Source: a virus. Taken from it: 64,000 nucleotides of DNA. Of the stretch, positions 46,894-54,705 are shown in pieces (positions within the stretch are counted from its first letter, which is position 1; every line of letters begins with the position of its first letter). The DNA is taken from the IMG/VR virus record IMGVR_UViG_3300029922_000031, positions 1 through 64,000 of that record; one strand, 5' to 3'. The position numbers were made by a program, and so were the translations under genes. The notes beneath the pieces were generated by a model that was given only the letters and a program-made list of their open reading frames with translations, was not told the DNA's origin and did no database searches.

Positions 46894-48045
46894 ATGCTTC
46901 AGACCGGCATTCGCCGCTTGAGCCCTGGCGCTCTAGCGGTCAGGGAGATTCGCGCTCAAAAGACCGAAGGTGTCAACCGCAGGGCGCTGCTCGCCGCGGC
47001 GCGCGACGCCAGCCAGGCTCTCGACCTTCGCAGCTCCGTGCGGCAGGTTCTTGGTGAGCTTGCCGCCTGCTATGGCGAACAGGAGCTCCAGCGCGGGCTC
47101 ATGGTCTGGCCCTCGAACGAGTATCTCTGCCGCAAGACGGGCTTGGCCGAGCGCACGATCCGTAAGTGCATTCGAGCCTTGATCGACGCCGAGCTGATCG
47201 AGCCGGTCGACAGCGCCAATCGCAAGCGCTTCGCCGTGCGCGGGCCTGGCGGGATCATTCGCGACGCCTACGGCTTCAATCTTGAGCCTATCTACGCCCG
47301 GCGCGCTGAGTTCGCCGGCGTGATCCTCGAGCACCAGCTTGCAGCCGCTCGTCGATCGGCGTTGTTCGACGAACTGACCATCCAGCGCAAGGGCGCCGAG
47401 GAAGCCCTGAGAGCGCTCAGGGCGAGCTTCCCCGCGGTCGAGTGCCACGAGCACGAAACGGCGATGATCGCGCTCCTGGCCACCCTGCCCCGCCGCTCAG
47501 GTAGGAGTGCGCCGGATGCTGCCGTGGCGGCGTGGTTGAATCTGAGAACCGCCTTGGAGAACCTGTTCTTCGAAGCCTCTCGAAATCAAAAAGAGTCCGG
47601 CAGAGCCGGCGATCCGTGCCGTCACAAAGAGCCAGACAAAAATTTCTCTATCGAGCTTTGCCAGAGGCAGCCGGAAGGCTGCGACCCGGTTCGTCAAAAC
47701 GAACAGCCAGCATTGGATCTGATCGTTGAAGCCTGCCCAGCGGCTGCGGCCTATTCCCGGCCTATCTCAAATGAAGATGACCTGATCCGGATCGGCCGGG
47801 AACTTCGGGGTTCGCTTGGAGCGTCAGCCGAGGCGTGGGTCGAAGCGACGGAAGGGATTGGATTACGGCGCGCGGCCGCGCTGGTGCTCTATGTTCTCCA
47901 GCTCGCCGACGATGATCAGAACTCGGGCGAGCAGAAGATCAGAAAGCCCGGCGGGCTGTTCCGTCACCTGGCGCGCAAGCTCGCCGAGGATCAGATGGAC
48001 TTTAACGCCGAGCTGATGGCTTTGCGCCGGCGACACCTGGCGTAG
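46894..48045 (+). CDS. repC: RepC-family plasmid replication initiator, 383 aa
   Basis: The only convincing plus-strand gene. ATG at 46894 is 4 bases after AAAGGAGG; an upstream ATG at 46840 has no site. RGLMVWPSNEYLCRKTGLAE, RTIRKCIRALIDAELIEPVD and FAVRGPGGIIRDAYGFNLEP form the RP-C N-terminal domain with its winged helix; the C-terminal part (EDDLIRIGRELRGSLGASAE) matches the RepC second domain. Residues 215-275 are variable. RepC binds the origin, which in repABC replicons lies inside repC itself; a locally AT-rich stretch near 47585-47650 is a possible site. No RepA or RepB is visible. Confidence 0.88.
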   Translation: MLQTGIRRLSPGALAVREIRAQKTEGVNRRALLAAARDASQALDLRSSVRQVLGELAACYGEQELQRGLMVWPSNEYLCRKTGLAERTIRKCIRALIDAELIEPVDSANRKRFAVRGPGGIIRDAYGFNLEPIYARRAEFAGVILEHQLAAARRSALFDELTIQRKGAEEALRALRASFPAVECHEHETAMIALLATLPRRSGRSAPDAAVAAWLNLRTALENLFFEASRNQKESGRAGDPCRHKEPDKNFSIELCQRQPEGCDPVRQNEQPALDLIVEACPAAAAYSRPISNEDDLIRIGRELRGSLGASAEAWVEATEGIGLRRAAALVLYVLQLADDDQNSGEQKIRKPGGLFRHLARKLAEDQMDFNAELMALRRRHLA

Positions 48046-48166
48046 GCGAAAGAATTTTACACAGCAGATAGAGAGACGTGCAGCCGAGAACCAGAAAGAC
48101 CGAAACAGTGCTGAGCGCCAAGGCGACGCATGCCAGTGTGTCTGCGACGTCGGGTGCGTAGTGCAT
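48002..48166 (-). CDS. Possible 54-aa membrane peptide
   Basis: MHYAPDVADTLACVALALST then VSVFLVLGCTSLYLLCKILS is one strongly hydrophobic span with a basic end. It overlaps the repC 3' end tail to tail. A terminator lies directly upstream, which argues against expression from the ligase operon. Confidence 0.38.
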   Translation of the reverse strand: MHYAPDVADTLACVALALSTVSVFLVLGCTSLYLLCKILSPTPGVAGAKPSARR

Positions 48167-48177
48167 TGATAAGCCTA

Positions 48178-48209
48178 AGAAAAAAGGGCGACCCTTTCGA
48201 GCCGCCCTT
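48178..48209 (-). terminator. Rho-independent terminator after the ligase gene
   Basis: AAGGGCGG...CGCCCTT hairpin (48184-48190 with 48203-48209) followed on the minus strand by a run of six T. Strong and well placed. Confidence 0.82.
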
Positions 48210-48263
48210 GGGACAGAGAGGGCTGCGAACAGCCACCCATTAGTCTACAGACGGGTATGGATA

Positions 48264-48277
48264 AGTCAACGCTGACG
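48264..48277. promoter_or_regulatory. Palindromic operator-like site near the ligase stop
   Basis: AGTCAACGCTGACG, one base from perfect, just beyond the ligase stop codon. Confidence 0.45.
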
Positions 48278-48278
48278 G

Positions 48279-49808
48279 CTACTCCGCGGCAACGGCGAGC
48301 GCCGGGTCTTTGTCGTCGCGGAATCGGATGAAGCGCGGGTGGCGCAGCGAGCCATCAGGGGTGACTTCATGGAACTCGACCTCGATCAGCCGGCCGATGA
48401 TCTCGCAGCCTAGCGCCTGATATTCGAATGGCTGAATGTCGTCGTGACCCAGCAACCGCACCTGGTCGGCCTTGTATAGCCGCCAGAACTCCTCACGCTG
48501 CGCGTCAGAGAAACCGCCACCGACGCGAACGCTGACGCCCTTGCGATCGACGATCAGCCCGCCGAGCTTGCCGACGTACTTGCCCTCGCCCTCGAAGGCG
48601 TCGATCACCCGAAGATCCTCAGTCTCCTCATTTTTCATCTTGAGCCAGGAGCGCGACCGCTTCTTCTGATAGGTGCCGTCGAGCGGCTTGACGATGGCTC
48701 CTTCGAGCATCTTGTAGCCGCCAGTGACAGGATCGGGCGTGACCGCGAGCAGCTCCTTCTCGAGCTCCTCGTCGCCGCGCGCCAGATAGGAGGCGAGTGT
48801 CGTCGTCCGATATTCCTCGAAGATCGAATCGATCTCCTCGTGCGAGTGAGCCAGCCGACGCGGCACCAAGCGAATCCAGTTGCCGGCCGGGGCGAACTGA
48901 ACCAGCCAGATCAGGAAGGCACGGCGCAGGTCGTGCTTCATATTGAACTCGCCGAGGTTCCGAGCGGTCATGAACGCAAACGGCACGGCGTCGAAGACGT
49001 GATAGATCATCTCCGTCGCTTCGACGCTCTTGCGACGCACGGCGCCGGAGCTCTCGCCGAACAGGCCACTGAGCGCCTCGCCCTCCAGAGCAATCGACGC
49101 GCCGGCGTCGCCGCCCAGTATCGCGTAATACAATTTTGCCAGCGGATGAGGGGGCGCTAGTGGCGGGGGCACTGCGTCGGCAGCGTGCTTCGCCGTCCAG
49201 TGAGCCTTCTTGACCATCTCCGCGACGTGGACGCCTAGACCGTCGAGCGCCGGGAAGTGATTGCCGACGCGGCTGAAGAACTTGCCAGTGCCATCTTTCA
49301 CCAGACAGGGCGCCCGCAGGCCGTCGAGCTTGGGCTCCATCGCCACCGGGAAGGTCTTGATGCGCTTCGGCTCGTATTTGTGGCTCAGCATGACCTCGAA
49401 GGTCGGAATCAGGCCGGGCTTCAACTTGTTGACCGTCTTGGCCGTGACGCCGCAGCGGAGATCCTTCGACAAAATCCGCCAGAGCAGCTCCGAGCTGGTT
49501 GCATCCAGCATGTTCATGAGATCCAGAACGTTCTCCTGCGCCAGGTTGCCGGTCATGATGCGAGCCGCGAGACCGCGAATCGTCGCCCAGACCAGGACGT
49601 TGCTCGCGTCGAAGCGCTTCGTGCCAATCGACTCGACGTGCGGCGGCGTGATGCCGAACGTAATGAACGGATCGCAGGCGTATTTGAGAACCTCGATCAT
49701 GAAGGGATCGCCGATCGTGCCGTTCAGGATTCGCTCCTTCTCGACGCGCGATGAGGTCTTGTCGATGGCCCAGAACGTCTCCATCACGTCGTAAGCAGTC
49801 ATTCCCAT
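48279..49808 (-). CDS. lig: ATP-dependent DNA ligase, 509 aa
   Basis: Seals nicks using ATP. Nucleotidyltransferase motif I EPKLDGLRAPC (lysine ~159), motif III EGEALSG region (~250), motif IV MLEGAIVKP (~390) and motif V WLKMKNEETED (~410), then an OB-fold end (GCEIIGRLIEVEFHEVTPDG). A Pro/Ala insertion near 215-235 separates motifs I and III. ATG at 49808 has AAGGAAA upstream. Resembles T4/T7-type phage ligases. Confidence 0.92.
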   Translation of the reverse strand: MGMTAYDVMETFWAIDKTSSRVEKERILNGTIGDPFMIEVLKYACDPFITFGITPPHVESIGTKRFDASNVLVWATIRGLAARIMTGNLAQENVLDLMNMLDATSSELLWRILSKDLRCGVTAKTVNKLKPGLIPTFEVMLSHKYEPKRIKTFPVAMEPKLDGLRAPCLVKDGTGKFFSRVGNHFPALDGLGVHVAEMVKKAHWTAKHAADAVPPPLAPPHPLAKLYYAILGGDAGASIALEGEALSGLFGESSGAVRRKSVEATEMIYHVFDAVPFAFMTARNLGEFNMKHDLRRAFLIWLVQFAPAGNWIRLVPRRLAHSHEEIDSIFEEYRTTTLASYLARGDEELEKELLAVTPDPVTGGYKMLEGAIVKPLDGTYQKKRSRSWLKMKNEETEDLRVIDAFEGEGKYVGKLGGLIVDRKGVSVRVGGGFSDAQREEFWRLYKADQVRLLGHDDIQPFEYQALGCEIIGRLIEVEFHEVTPDGSLRHPRFIRFRDDKDPALAVAAE

Positions 49809-49824
49809 CAGATGTTTCCTTTCG

Positions 49825-50427
49825 TTATGTAGAAGCTTTGATGGCCGCATTAAGCGCGGCAGTCAGATCACCCGTTGCGGCCGCGCTCGGCGTTTCTGCG
49901 GCGGGCTCCGCCGGAGGCGGTGACGAAAAGATGCCGCGTGAAATCTTCTTGCCTTGCTTGGCTTCCGGCGGGTACTCGGGAATTTCGCGATAGCCAATGT
50001 CTTCGAGAGTAGCGATCTCGAGACCCTTGAATTTATCGAAGCCCTTGAGCCCGTTGCAGGCGCGAATGCGATCGAGATGTTGCGGCAGAATACCGGGGTA
50101 GTTCGTTATCGTCGTCTCCGGGACGACGATGGGCGCGATCGCTCGCAGCACCTTATCGGAAAGACGGCCGAGCTTCGGCGTAGTCGAGAAATAGGGATCG
50201 ACGCCGGCGTCCGGGTCGAGCTCCTTAAACACAGCGCCCATCGGGCACTTGGAGGCGGACATGCACGCCTGACAGCCCTTGCGAACCTCTGGCCCCTGCC
50301 CTCGCCAGACCATATCGCGAAGCTTGTTACACTCGCGCATTTCGACCTCGGCCCCGAAGATCGGGCAGACGAAGCGAAAGCGATTCTCGGCGCTGAGCGA
50401 CTTGCAGGGCGTCATTGATATCGTCAT
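49825..50427 (-). CDS. Cysteine-rich hypothetical protein, 200 aa
   Basis: FVCPIFGAEVEMRECNKLRD, then GCQACMSASKCPMGAVFKEL (residues ~20-65) carry five cysteines in a zinc or Fe-S arrangement. The middle (TTPKLGRLSDKVLRAIAPIV) is helical and the tail is Ala/Pro-rich. Family known in phage replication regions; role unassigned. Confidence 0.6.
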   Translation of the reverse strand: MTISMTPCKSLSAENRFRFVCPIFGAEVEMRECNKLRDMVWRGQGPEVRKGCQACMSASKCPMGAVFKELDPDAGVDPYFSTTPKLGRLSDKVLRAIAPIVVPETTITNYPGILPQHLDRIRACNGLKGFDKFKGLEIATLEDIGYREIPEYPPEAKQGKKISRGIFSSPPPAEPAAETPSAAATGDLTAALNAAIKAST

Positions 50428-51122
50428 CAGAAAGCTCCATAGTTCGGGTTTGCTTCAGTCCGCTTCTGCGGCGGCGCAAGAACTGAAAGTATATGATCGT
50501 ATTGCGCGGACACTGACCCACAATTGATCAAGTCAATGTCTGCGATCTTGAATTTCTGTTGCGTGCTTATATTAACAAAGATCAAGCATTGATCAAATGG
50601 GCGTCGATAGTATTCAAACTTACCATCGTGAAAAGCACCGCCGAGCATGTCGTCTATGCTGAGATAGCTTGCGTGCGCCGCTGGCTCTTTGACTTTGGGA
50701 GCAACTGGCGGCGTGTGACTCCGCGGCTCGACTGAACTTGAGATTATCTCGAACGCGCGTTGCGCGACCTTGTCGTAAAGCCCGGCCATCATTGCCGCAG
50801 AGCATCGCTCCTGCTCCTCTTTATTGATCGACCCGACGATCTTGCGACCTACGAAAGCGCCATCGCGATCCGTTATCTCCGCCCACAATTGAGTGGCGTC
50901 GGTCGCGTAATCCTGAAACGTCGTGAGATTGCAGTCGCCGCCGGTGGGCGAATGCGCGGTACACTTTGGCGGACCCGCGACGACATGGGCGGGCATGACA
51001 GAGCCCGTCCCATAGATCTCCTTCACGAACGGTTTGACGTCGATCCCGAAGCCATTTTCGGAGAGCAACTGCAACGTTCTGGAGAGAAGCTCGCTGCCAG
51101 TGTCGAGCGTCGCAAGCGCCAT
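50427..51122 (-). CDS. Hypothetical protein with C-terminal NPNYGAF peptide, 231 aa
   Basis: ATG at 51122 overlaps the previous stop (TGATG). N-terminal helices (LATLDTGSELLSRTLQLLSE), a middle FEIISSSVEPRSHTPPVAPK linker, then a beta-rich SVSAQYDHILSVLAPPQKRT and ANPNYGAF at the end. Shares that last peptide with the next gene and with 24724-25311. Probably part of the replication complex by location. Confidence 0.58.
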   Translation of the reverse strand: MALATLDTGSELLSRTLQLLSENGFGIDVKPFVKEIYGTGSVMPAHVVAGPPKCTAHSPTGGDCNLTTFQDYATDATQLWAEITDRDGAFVGRKIVGSINKEEQERCSAAMMAGLYDKVAQRAFEIISSSVEPRSHTPPVAPKVKEPAAHASYLSIDDMLGGAFHDGKFEYYRRPFDQCLIFVNISTQQKFKIADIDLINCGSVSAQYDHILSVLAPPQKRTEANPNYGAF

Positions 51123-51670
51123 CAGAACGAGCCCCAATTGGGGTTGCGCGCCAGATGATCAATCACCGGCTCGGGCTTCTTTGGCGTCTCGGCGGACCTT
51201 GTTCTCGTGCCGATTGGGCGATCATCGACGACGGGCGACAGCTCGAATTTCATGTTGAAGAGGTGCTCGAGCGGGCTCTGGCTAGACTCGGAGCTTTCAC
51301 CCTCGGTCAGTTTGTCCATGAACGCACCGATCTCGTGTTCCAGATCAGACCTAGTGGCGCAGACTCGCTCGATTCCGTAGCTGAGCGATGAGGATCTGAT
51401 CCCGCCGCCGGTGGCATCCGAGTAGTCTCGACTCTGTTTTTCCGAAATCTTCGTGTTGCCTTCATCGAAGGCGTAGCCTACGCTTACCTTCTTCGTGCAG
51501 GTGATGATGGGCTTGCGCGCGCCGATTTTGCCCCACTTGAATAGTAGAAGCGCCGGCGCGATCGGCTGCTTGTACTTCGAGATCACAATGACCTCGTAGT
51601 CCTTGGTGCCGCCGATGTGCTTCAGATAGGTCCGCGTGACCAGGATCGGGAACGGGAACTTGTCGCTCAT
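51122..51670 (-). CDS. WGR-domain-like protein with C-terminal NPNWGSF peptide, 182 aa
   Basis: ATG at 51670 (MSDKFPFPILVTRTYLKHIG) is favoured because an upstream ATG at 51703 sits inside the operator and transcription start. TYLKHIGGTKDYEVIVI, then LLLFKWGKIGARKPIITCTK resembles WGR domains (R/KWG-R/K-IG), which bind nucleic acid ends. A long Ser/Glu linker leads to ARNPNWGSF. WGR likeness is by eye only. Confidence 0.55.
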   Translation of the reverse strand: MSDKFPFPILVTRTYLKHIGGTKDYEVIVISKYKQPIAPALLLFKWGKIGARKPIITCTKKVSVGYAFDEGNTKISEKQSRDYSDATGGGIRSSSLSYGIERVCATRSDLEHEIGAFMDKLTEGESSESSQSPLEHLFNMKFELSPVVDDRPIGTRTRSAETPKKPEPVIDHLARNPNWGSF

Positions 51671-51697
51671 AAGGTGTCGCCGCCTCGCTGCTTCGTC

Positions 51698-51716
51698 AGT
51701 CATTATTGACTATAGC
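51698..51716 (-). promoter_or_regulatory. GCTATA promoter overlapped by palindromic operator
   Basis: AGTCATTATTGACT (51698-51711, perfect) directly abuts GCTATAGTC (51711-51716), with GTCCCGCTTCG upstream. Confidence 0.72.
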
Positions 51717-51740
51717 GACTACGAAGCGGGACGCTCGCGG

Positions 51741-52817
51741 CTATGCGTAGGGATTTCGAATCCGAAATTTTACGTCTAAGAGCGTCGAATATGACTCGGC
51801 CTTCCGGAAGCTCTCGCGCACGACGACGCCCGGCACCTCATTTGGATCCATGTCTTTGGGCAGCCGGGCGATGCGAACCCGCAGACCGAGACGCTGGAGC
51901 ATCTTTGCGGCGTCGAGGGCAGCGATTAGGGCGGCAGACTCGCCGTCCCACATCAGGGTTACTTCCTCGAGCCCGGCCGCCTTGAGCCGCAGGAAGCGAC
52001 CGAGCTGATCGTTGCCCGATGGATCGCCGTAGGAGAGGTGCTTGCCGAACGACCCGACGCACACGACACTGCGAAGATCGACCTCTTCGTCGAAGGCCAT
52101 TTTGGTGGCGATCACGTCGAAGGCGCCCTCTCCCATGCAGACGCGCTTCACACCGACGGCGTTCTGACCGTTGAAGAGATAGCGGCCGGTGCCGGGCAGG
52201 CCCTTGGGGAAGAGGTACTTGCTCTCCGAGTTGCCGGTGATGTCGCGGCCCTGGAAGGTGACGAACTCGCCGTCGAGATCGTAGACGGGGATGATAACCC
52301 GCATGTCGAACTTCTGGCCGCCTTTGGAGCCGTCTTCCTTCTTGAAGTTCCACCAGCCGGTCTCACAGAAGCGCAGATGGAAATGCTTGGCCATTTCGAC
52401 CGTGCAGCCGCGCTCCTCGAGATAGAGCAGGTTCTGACCGTCAGACGTCGGCAGCTCGAACGAGTTCGGGAATTCCGCCTTCTCGTTCTCGACCGCCGCG
52501 GTCGTTAGGCGGCGCGGGCGCCAGCCCTGCTCACGTAGCGCGGTGCGCGCGTGTTCGAATGTCTCCCGCCAGGAGCCGCCGAGGTGTTCGTGAATGAATT
52601 TGAGCTTGTTGAAGCCCTCGCCGCAGGAGAAGCAGTTGCCAATGCCGGTGTCGGCATTCAAATATATTTTCCAACGGCGCTTTCCACACGTTGGGCATTC
52701 GTGCAGTTGAAGCTGGCGGCCGCTGCGCCCGTGAACTGACTTAAAGGCGATGCCTTCGTTCTCGAGATAGGTCTCCAGATCGAGAACCTCCGTGATCTCG
52801 TCAGCGTCGTCTTTCAC
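51741..52817 (-). CDS. dnaG: DnaG-type primase, 358 aa
   Basis: Zinc ribbon HECPTCGKRRWKIYLN...GNCFSCGEGF (~38-70), then a primase core FDMRVIIPVYDLDGEFVTFQ (~170) and a TOPRIM-like VCMGEGAFDVIATKMAF (~235) and EVTLMWDGESAALIAALDAA (~290). Lays RNA primers for the DnaE polymerase with the DnaB-like helicase encoded two genes upstream. Shorter than bacterial DnaG; no C-terminal helicase-binding domain is clear. Confidence 0.85.
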   Translation of the reverse strand: MKDDADEITEVLDLETYLENEGIAFKSVHGRSGRQLQLHECPTCGKRRWKIYLNADTGIGNCFSCGEGFNKLKFIHEHLGGSWRETFEHARTALREQGWRPRRLTTAAVENEKAEFPNSFELPTSDGQNLLYLEERGCTVEMAKHFHLRFCETGWWNFKKEDGSKGGQKFDMRVIIPVYDLDGEFVTFQGRDITGNSESKYLFPKGLPGTGRYLFNGQNAVGVKRVCMGEGAFDVIATKMAFDEEVDLRSVVCVGSFGKHLSYGDPSGNDQLGRFLRLKAAGLEEVTLMWDGESAALIAALDAAKMLQRLGLRVRIARLPKDMDPNEVPGVVVRESFRKAESYSTLLDVKFRIRNPYA

Positions 52818-53017
52818 TGGTGAAACTCGAGGAAAGCCAGGCGCTTCTGCCGATCCAGCTTACGCTCAACGGCGTCGAGATAGTCGTCGACCTCGGGTGA
52901 AACGACGGTGGCGGGGACTGCTCGCATGGACCGGCGCCAATTGCGCGGCTCGAACCGAAGCTCGGTCTCTTTGTCGCCGACCTCGATCGCCAGTTGAATC
53001 GCGTGTGTTGCGATCAA
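52814..53017 (-). CDS. Hypothetical protein, 67 aa
   Basis: MIATHAIQLAIEVGDKETEL and a helical end (YLDAVERKLDRQKRLAFLEF). Coupled at both ends with helicase and primase genes, so possibly a helicase-primase linker; not recognised. Confidence 0.55.
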   Translation of the reverse strand: MIATHAIQLAIEVGDKETELRFEPRNWRRSMRAVPATVVSPEVDDYLDAVERKLDRQKRLAFLEFHQ

Positions 53018-54375
53018 TGGGGCAACTCCTTCCCGATAACTCCTTTGAGAAATTGCATTTTTGATCTGTCAGATTTTATTCTAAGGATGAAGCCGTCCTC
53101 GCTGTTTCGCGCGGCCGCAAAGAACAGGCGACACTCGCCGGCTAGGCGCTCAGGCTCGGTCGAGTTGATGGAGATGACAACGTCGGCGGTGCGAATCTTG
53201 TTCAGATCCTCGGCGACGTCGGTCATCCTGGCGACGGACGCCTTGGCGCCTTCGCGGTTGGTCTGCGTAGCAGTGAGAACGGCGGCGTTGTAGTCGAAGG
53301 CGATCGCGCGCAGATCGATGAAGATCGTCCGGAGATTCTCGCGCTCGACGTCTGAGCGGTTCTCCGGAGCCATGATGTCGCCGTAGTCGGTGATGATCAG
53401 GTCGAAGATGATGCCGCGGGCTCGGTGGCGATCCAGAACGCGCCGAACTTCCGAGCATTTGAGCGAGCCGGAGGCATACTCCTCGATGATATATTGCCCT
53501 GCCCGCTTCTGCGCGGCTTCGACCGCCTCCTGCACCTTGAACGGGTTCGTGCCGACCAGCTTGATCAGCATGTCGGAGACGCTGGCGTCGACGCGATCGG
53601 CGATGATCTTGGCGCCCACCTCGCACGAGAAATAGATGACGTTCTTGCCGCCCAGCGCCGCCTGTTTGCCGAAGTCGCCAAGCGACATCGACTTACCGCC
53701 CTTGGGCGGCCCCATCATCACCGAGAGCTCTTTGCGGCCCCAGCCGTGGTGGTAGAGAAGCTTATCGAACTCCTCAATCCCGGTCGGGATGCCGTCGCGC
53801 ACGCGAACACCAGACAGAAGGTCTTTGCGTTCGGTAGTGCGGTGCTCGATCTCGGCCCAATAGTCGTAGCTGTTGCCCTCCTGCCCGGCGCCGACCATCA
53901 GCGCCTCGGACATGAGCTTCTGAATCTTGCCGTATTCCTTTTTGCTGACCAGCTCGGCCGAGGTGAGAATCGCCTTCTCGACCGCGCGATTGCGGGCGAA
54001 GTCGGAGATCTCCGCGATGACCATTTCGCGGTCGCCGATCGGCGTGACGACCAGCTTCTTGAGCTGAATGACAACCTCCGGCAGAAGGTCGGAGCGAATC
54101 TTCTTGGCTTCGAATGCGCGCTTGACGACGTGCGCGAGCGCCGAGCCGGGCGCCTCCTTGAAGCGAGTGAAGTGGTCCAAGCCGACCGCGACCAACGAAG
54201 CGTTGATTTCGCTGTCGAAATACTCGGGCTTGATCAGACCGTAGGTTCGAACCGCAAACGAAGTGTCGCGCAGAAGCAGCGCGACGATCTTCGATTGGAT
54301 GCTCTCGCCGAAGTCGTAGCCCGGCTCCGAGGGGTCTTCCTCGGGTGCGATAGCTGTCGCCGCGGTCACGGTCAT
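53014..54375 (-). CDS. dnaB: DnaB-like replicative helicase, 453 aa
   Basis: An N-terminal helical domain, then the RecA-type core: IPTGIEEFDKLLYHHGWGRK (~200), Walker A MMGPPKGGKSMSLGDFG (~225), Walker B-like LIITDYGDIM (~330) and VLTATQTNREGAKA (motif H3 region, ~365). Hexameric 5'-3' helicase. An operator copy is located 42 bases upstream, inside the Hfq-like gene end. Confidence 0.88.
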   Translation of the reverse strand: MTVTAATAIAPEEDPSEPGYDFGESIQSKIVALLLRDTSFAVRTYGLIKPEYFDSEINASLVAVGLDHFTRFKEAPGSALAHVVKRAFEAKKIRSDLLPEVVIQLKKLVVTPIGDREMVIAEISDFARNRAVEKAILTSAELVSKKEYGKIQKLMSEALMVGAGQEGNSYDYWAEIEHRTTERKDLLSGVRVRDGIPTGIEEFDKLLYHHGWGRKELSVMMGPPKGGKSMSLGDFGKQAALGGKNVIYFSCEVGAKIIADRVDASVSDMLIKLVGTNPFKVQEAVEAAQKRAGQYIIEEYASGSLKCSEVRRVLDRHRARGIIFDLIITDYGDIMAPENRSDVERENLRTIFIDLRAIAFDYNAAVLTATQTNREGAKASVARMTDVAEDLNKIRTADVVISINSTEPERLAGECRLFFAAARNSEDGFILRIKSDRSKMQFLKGVIGKELPH

Positions 54376-54650
54376 TCCTTCGCGAGCGTGAAGCTCTCCA
54401 GAGTGTGCTTGAAAACAATCAGCGTTGATTGATCTTCGAAGACAAGCTTAAGGGCGTACTTGTCCGCCTCAAGAAGGAGTGCGGTTATCATGCCGCCGTC
54501 GTTGCCAGCGACAGTGATCATCTTGCCCCTCATGGAGGCCAGCTCGTCGTCGTGCGACCAGCTCTTTGGCTTCGGCATCGACGCCTTACGTCTTAAGCGA
54601 TCGGCGGAAAAAGTCTCACGGGCCTTGTAAACCTGCGGGGCGTTGCTCAT
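54372..54650 (-). CDS. Hfq/LSm-like protein, 92 aa
   Basis: After a basic N-terminus, MRGKMITVAGNDGGMITALL then EADKYALKLVFEDQ and STLIVFKHTLESF read like an Sm fold: Sm1 strands followed by an Sm2 'hydrophobic-YKHA-I' equivalent, FKHTL, as in Hfq. It has only about 50 residues of Sm core and no typical C-terminal tail. Could bind sRNA, mRNA or ssDNA. A host Hfq likeness by eye; structure prediction would decide. Confidence 0.5.
   Translation of the reverse strand: MSNAPQVYKARETFSADRLRRKASMPKPKSWSHDDELASMRGKMITVAGNDGGMITALLLEADKYALKLVFEDQSTLIVFKHTLESFTLAKE
54417..54430. promoter_or_regulatory. Palindromic operator-like site upstream of dnaB
   Basis: AATCAGCGTTGATT, within the 3' end of the Hfq-like gene, 42 bases before the helicase ATG. 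No GCTATA accompanies it. Confidence 0.5.
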
Positions 54651-54679
54651 CCGTAACTCTCTGTTTCGTGTGATGAATT

Positions 54680-54705
54680 TATAGCAGACGCAAAGCGGCT
54701 TACGT
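54680..54705 (-). promoter_or_regulatory. GCTATA promoter for the Hfq-like/helicase/primase operon
   Basis: Minus strand GTCTGCTATAAATTC (54680-54685) with GTAAGCCGCTTTG upstream, 30 bases before the Hfq-like ATG. Confidence 0.6.
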
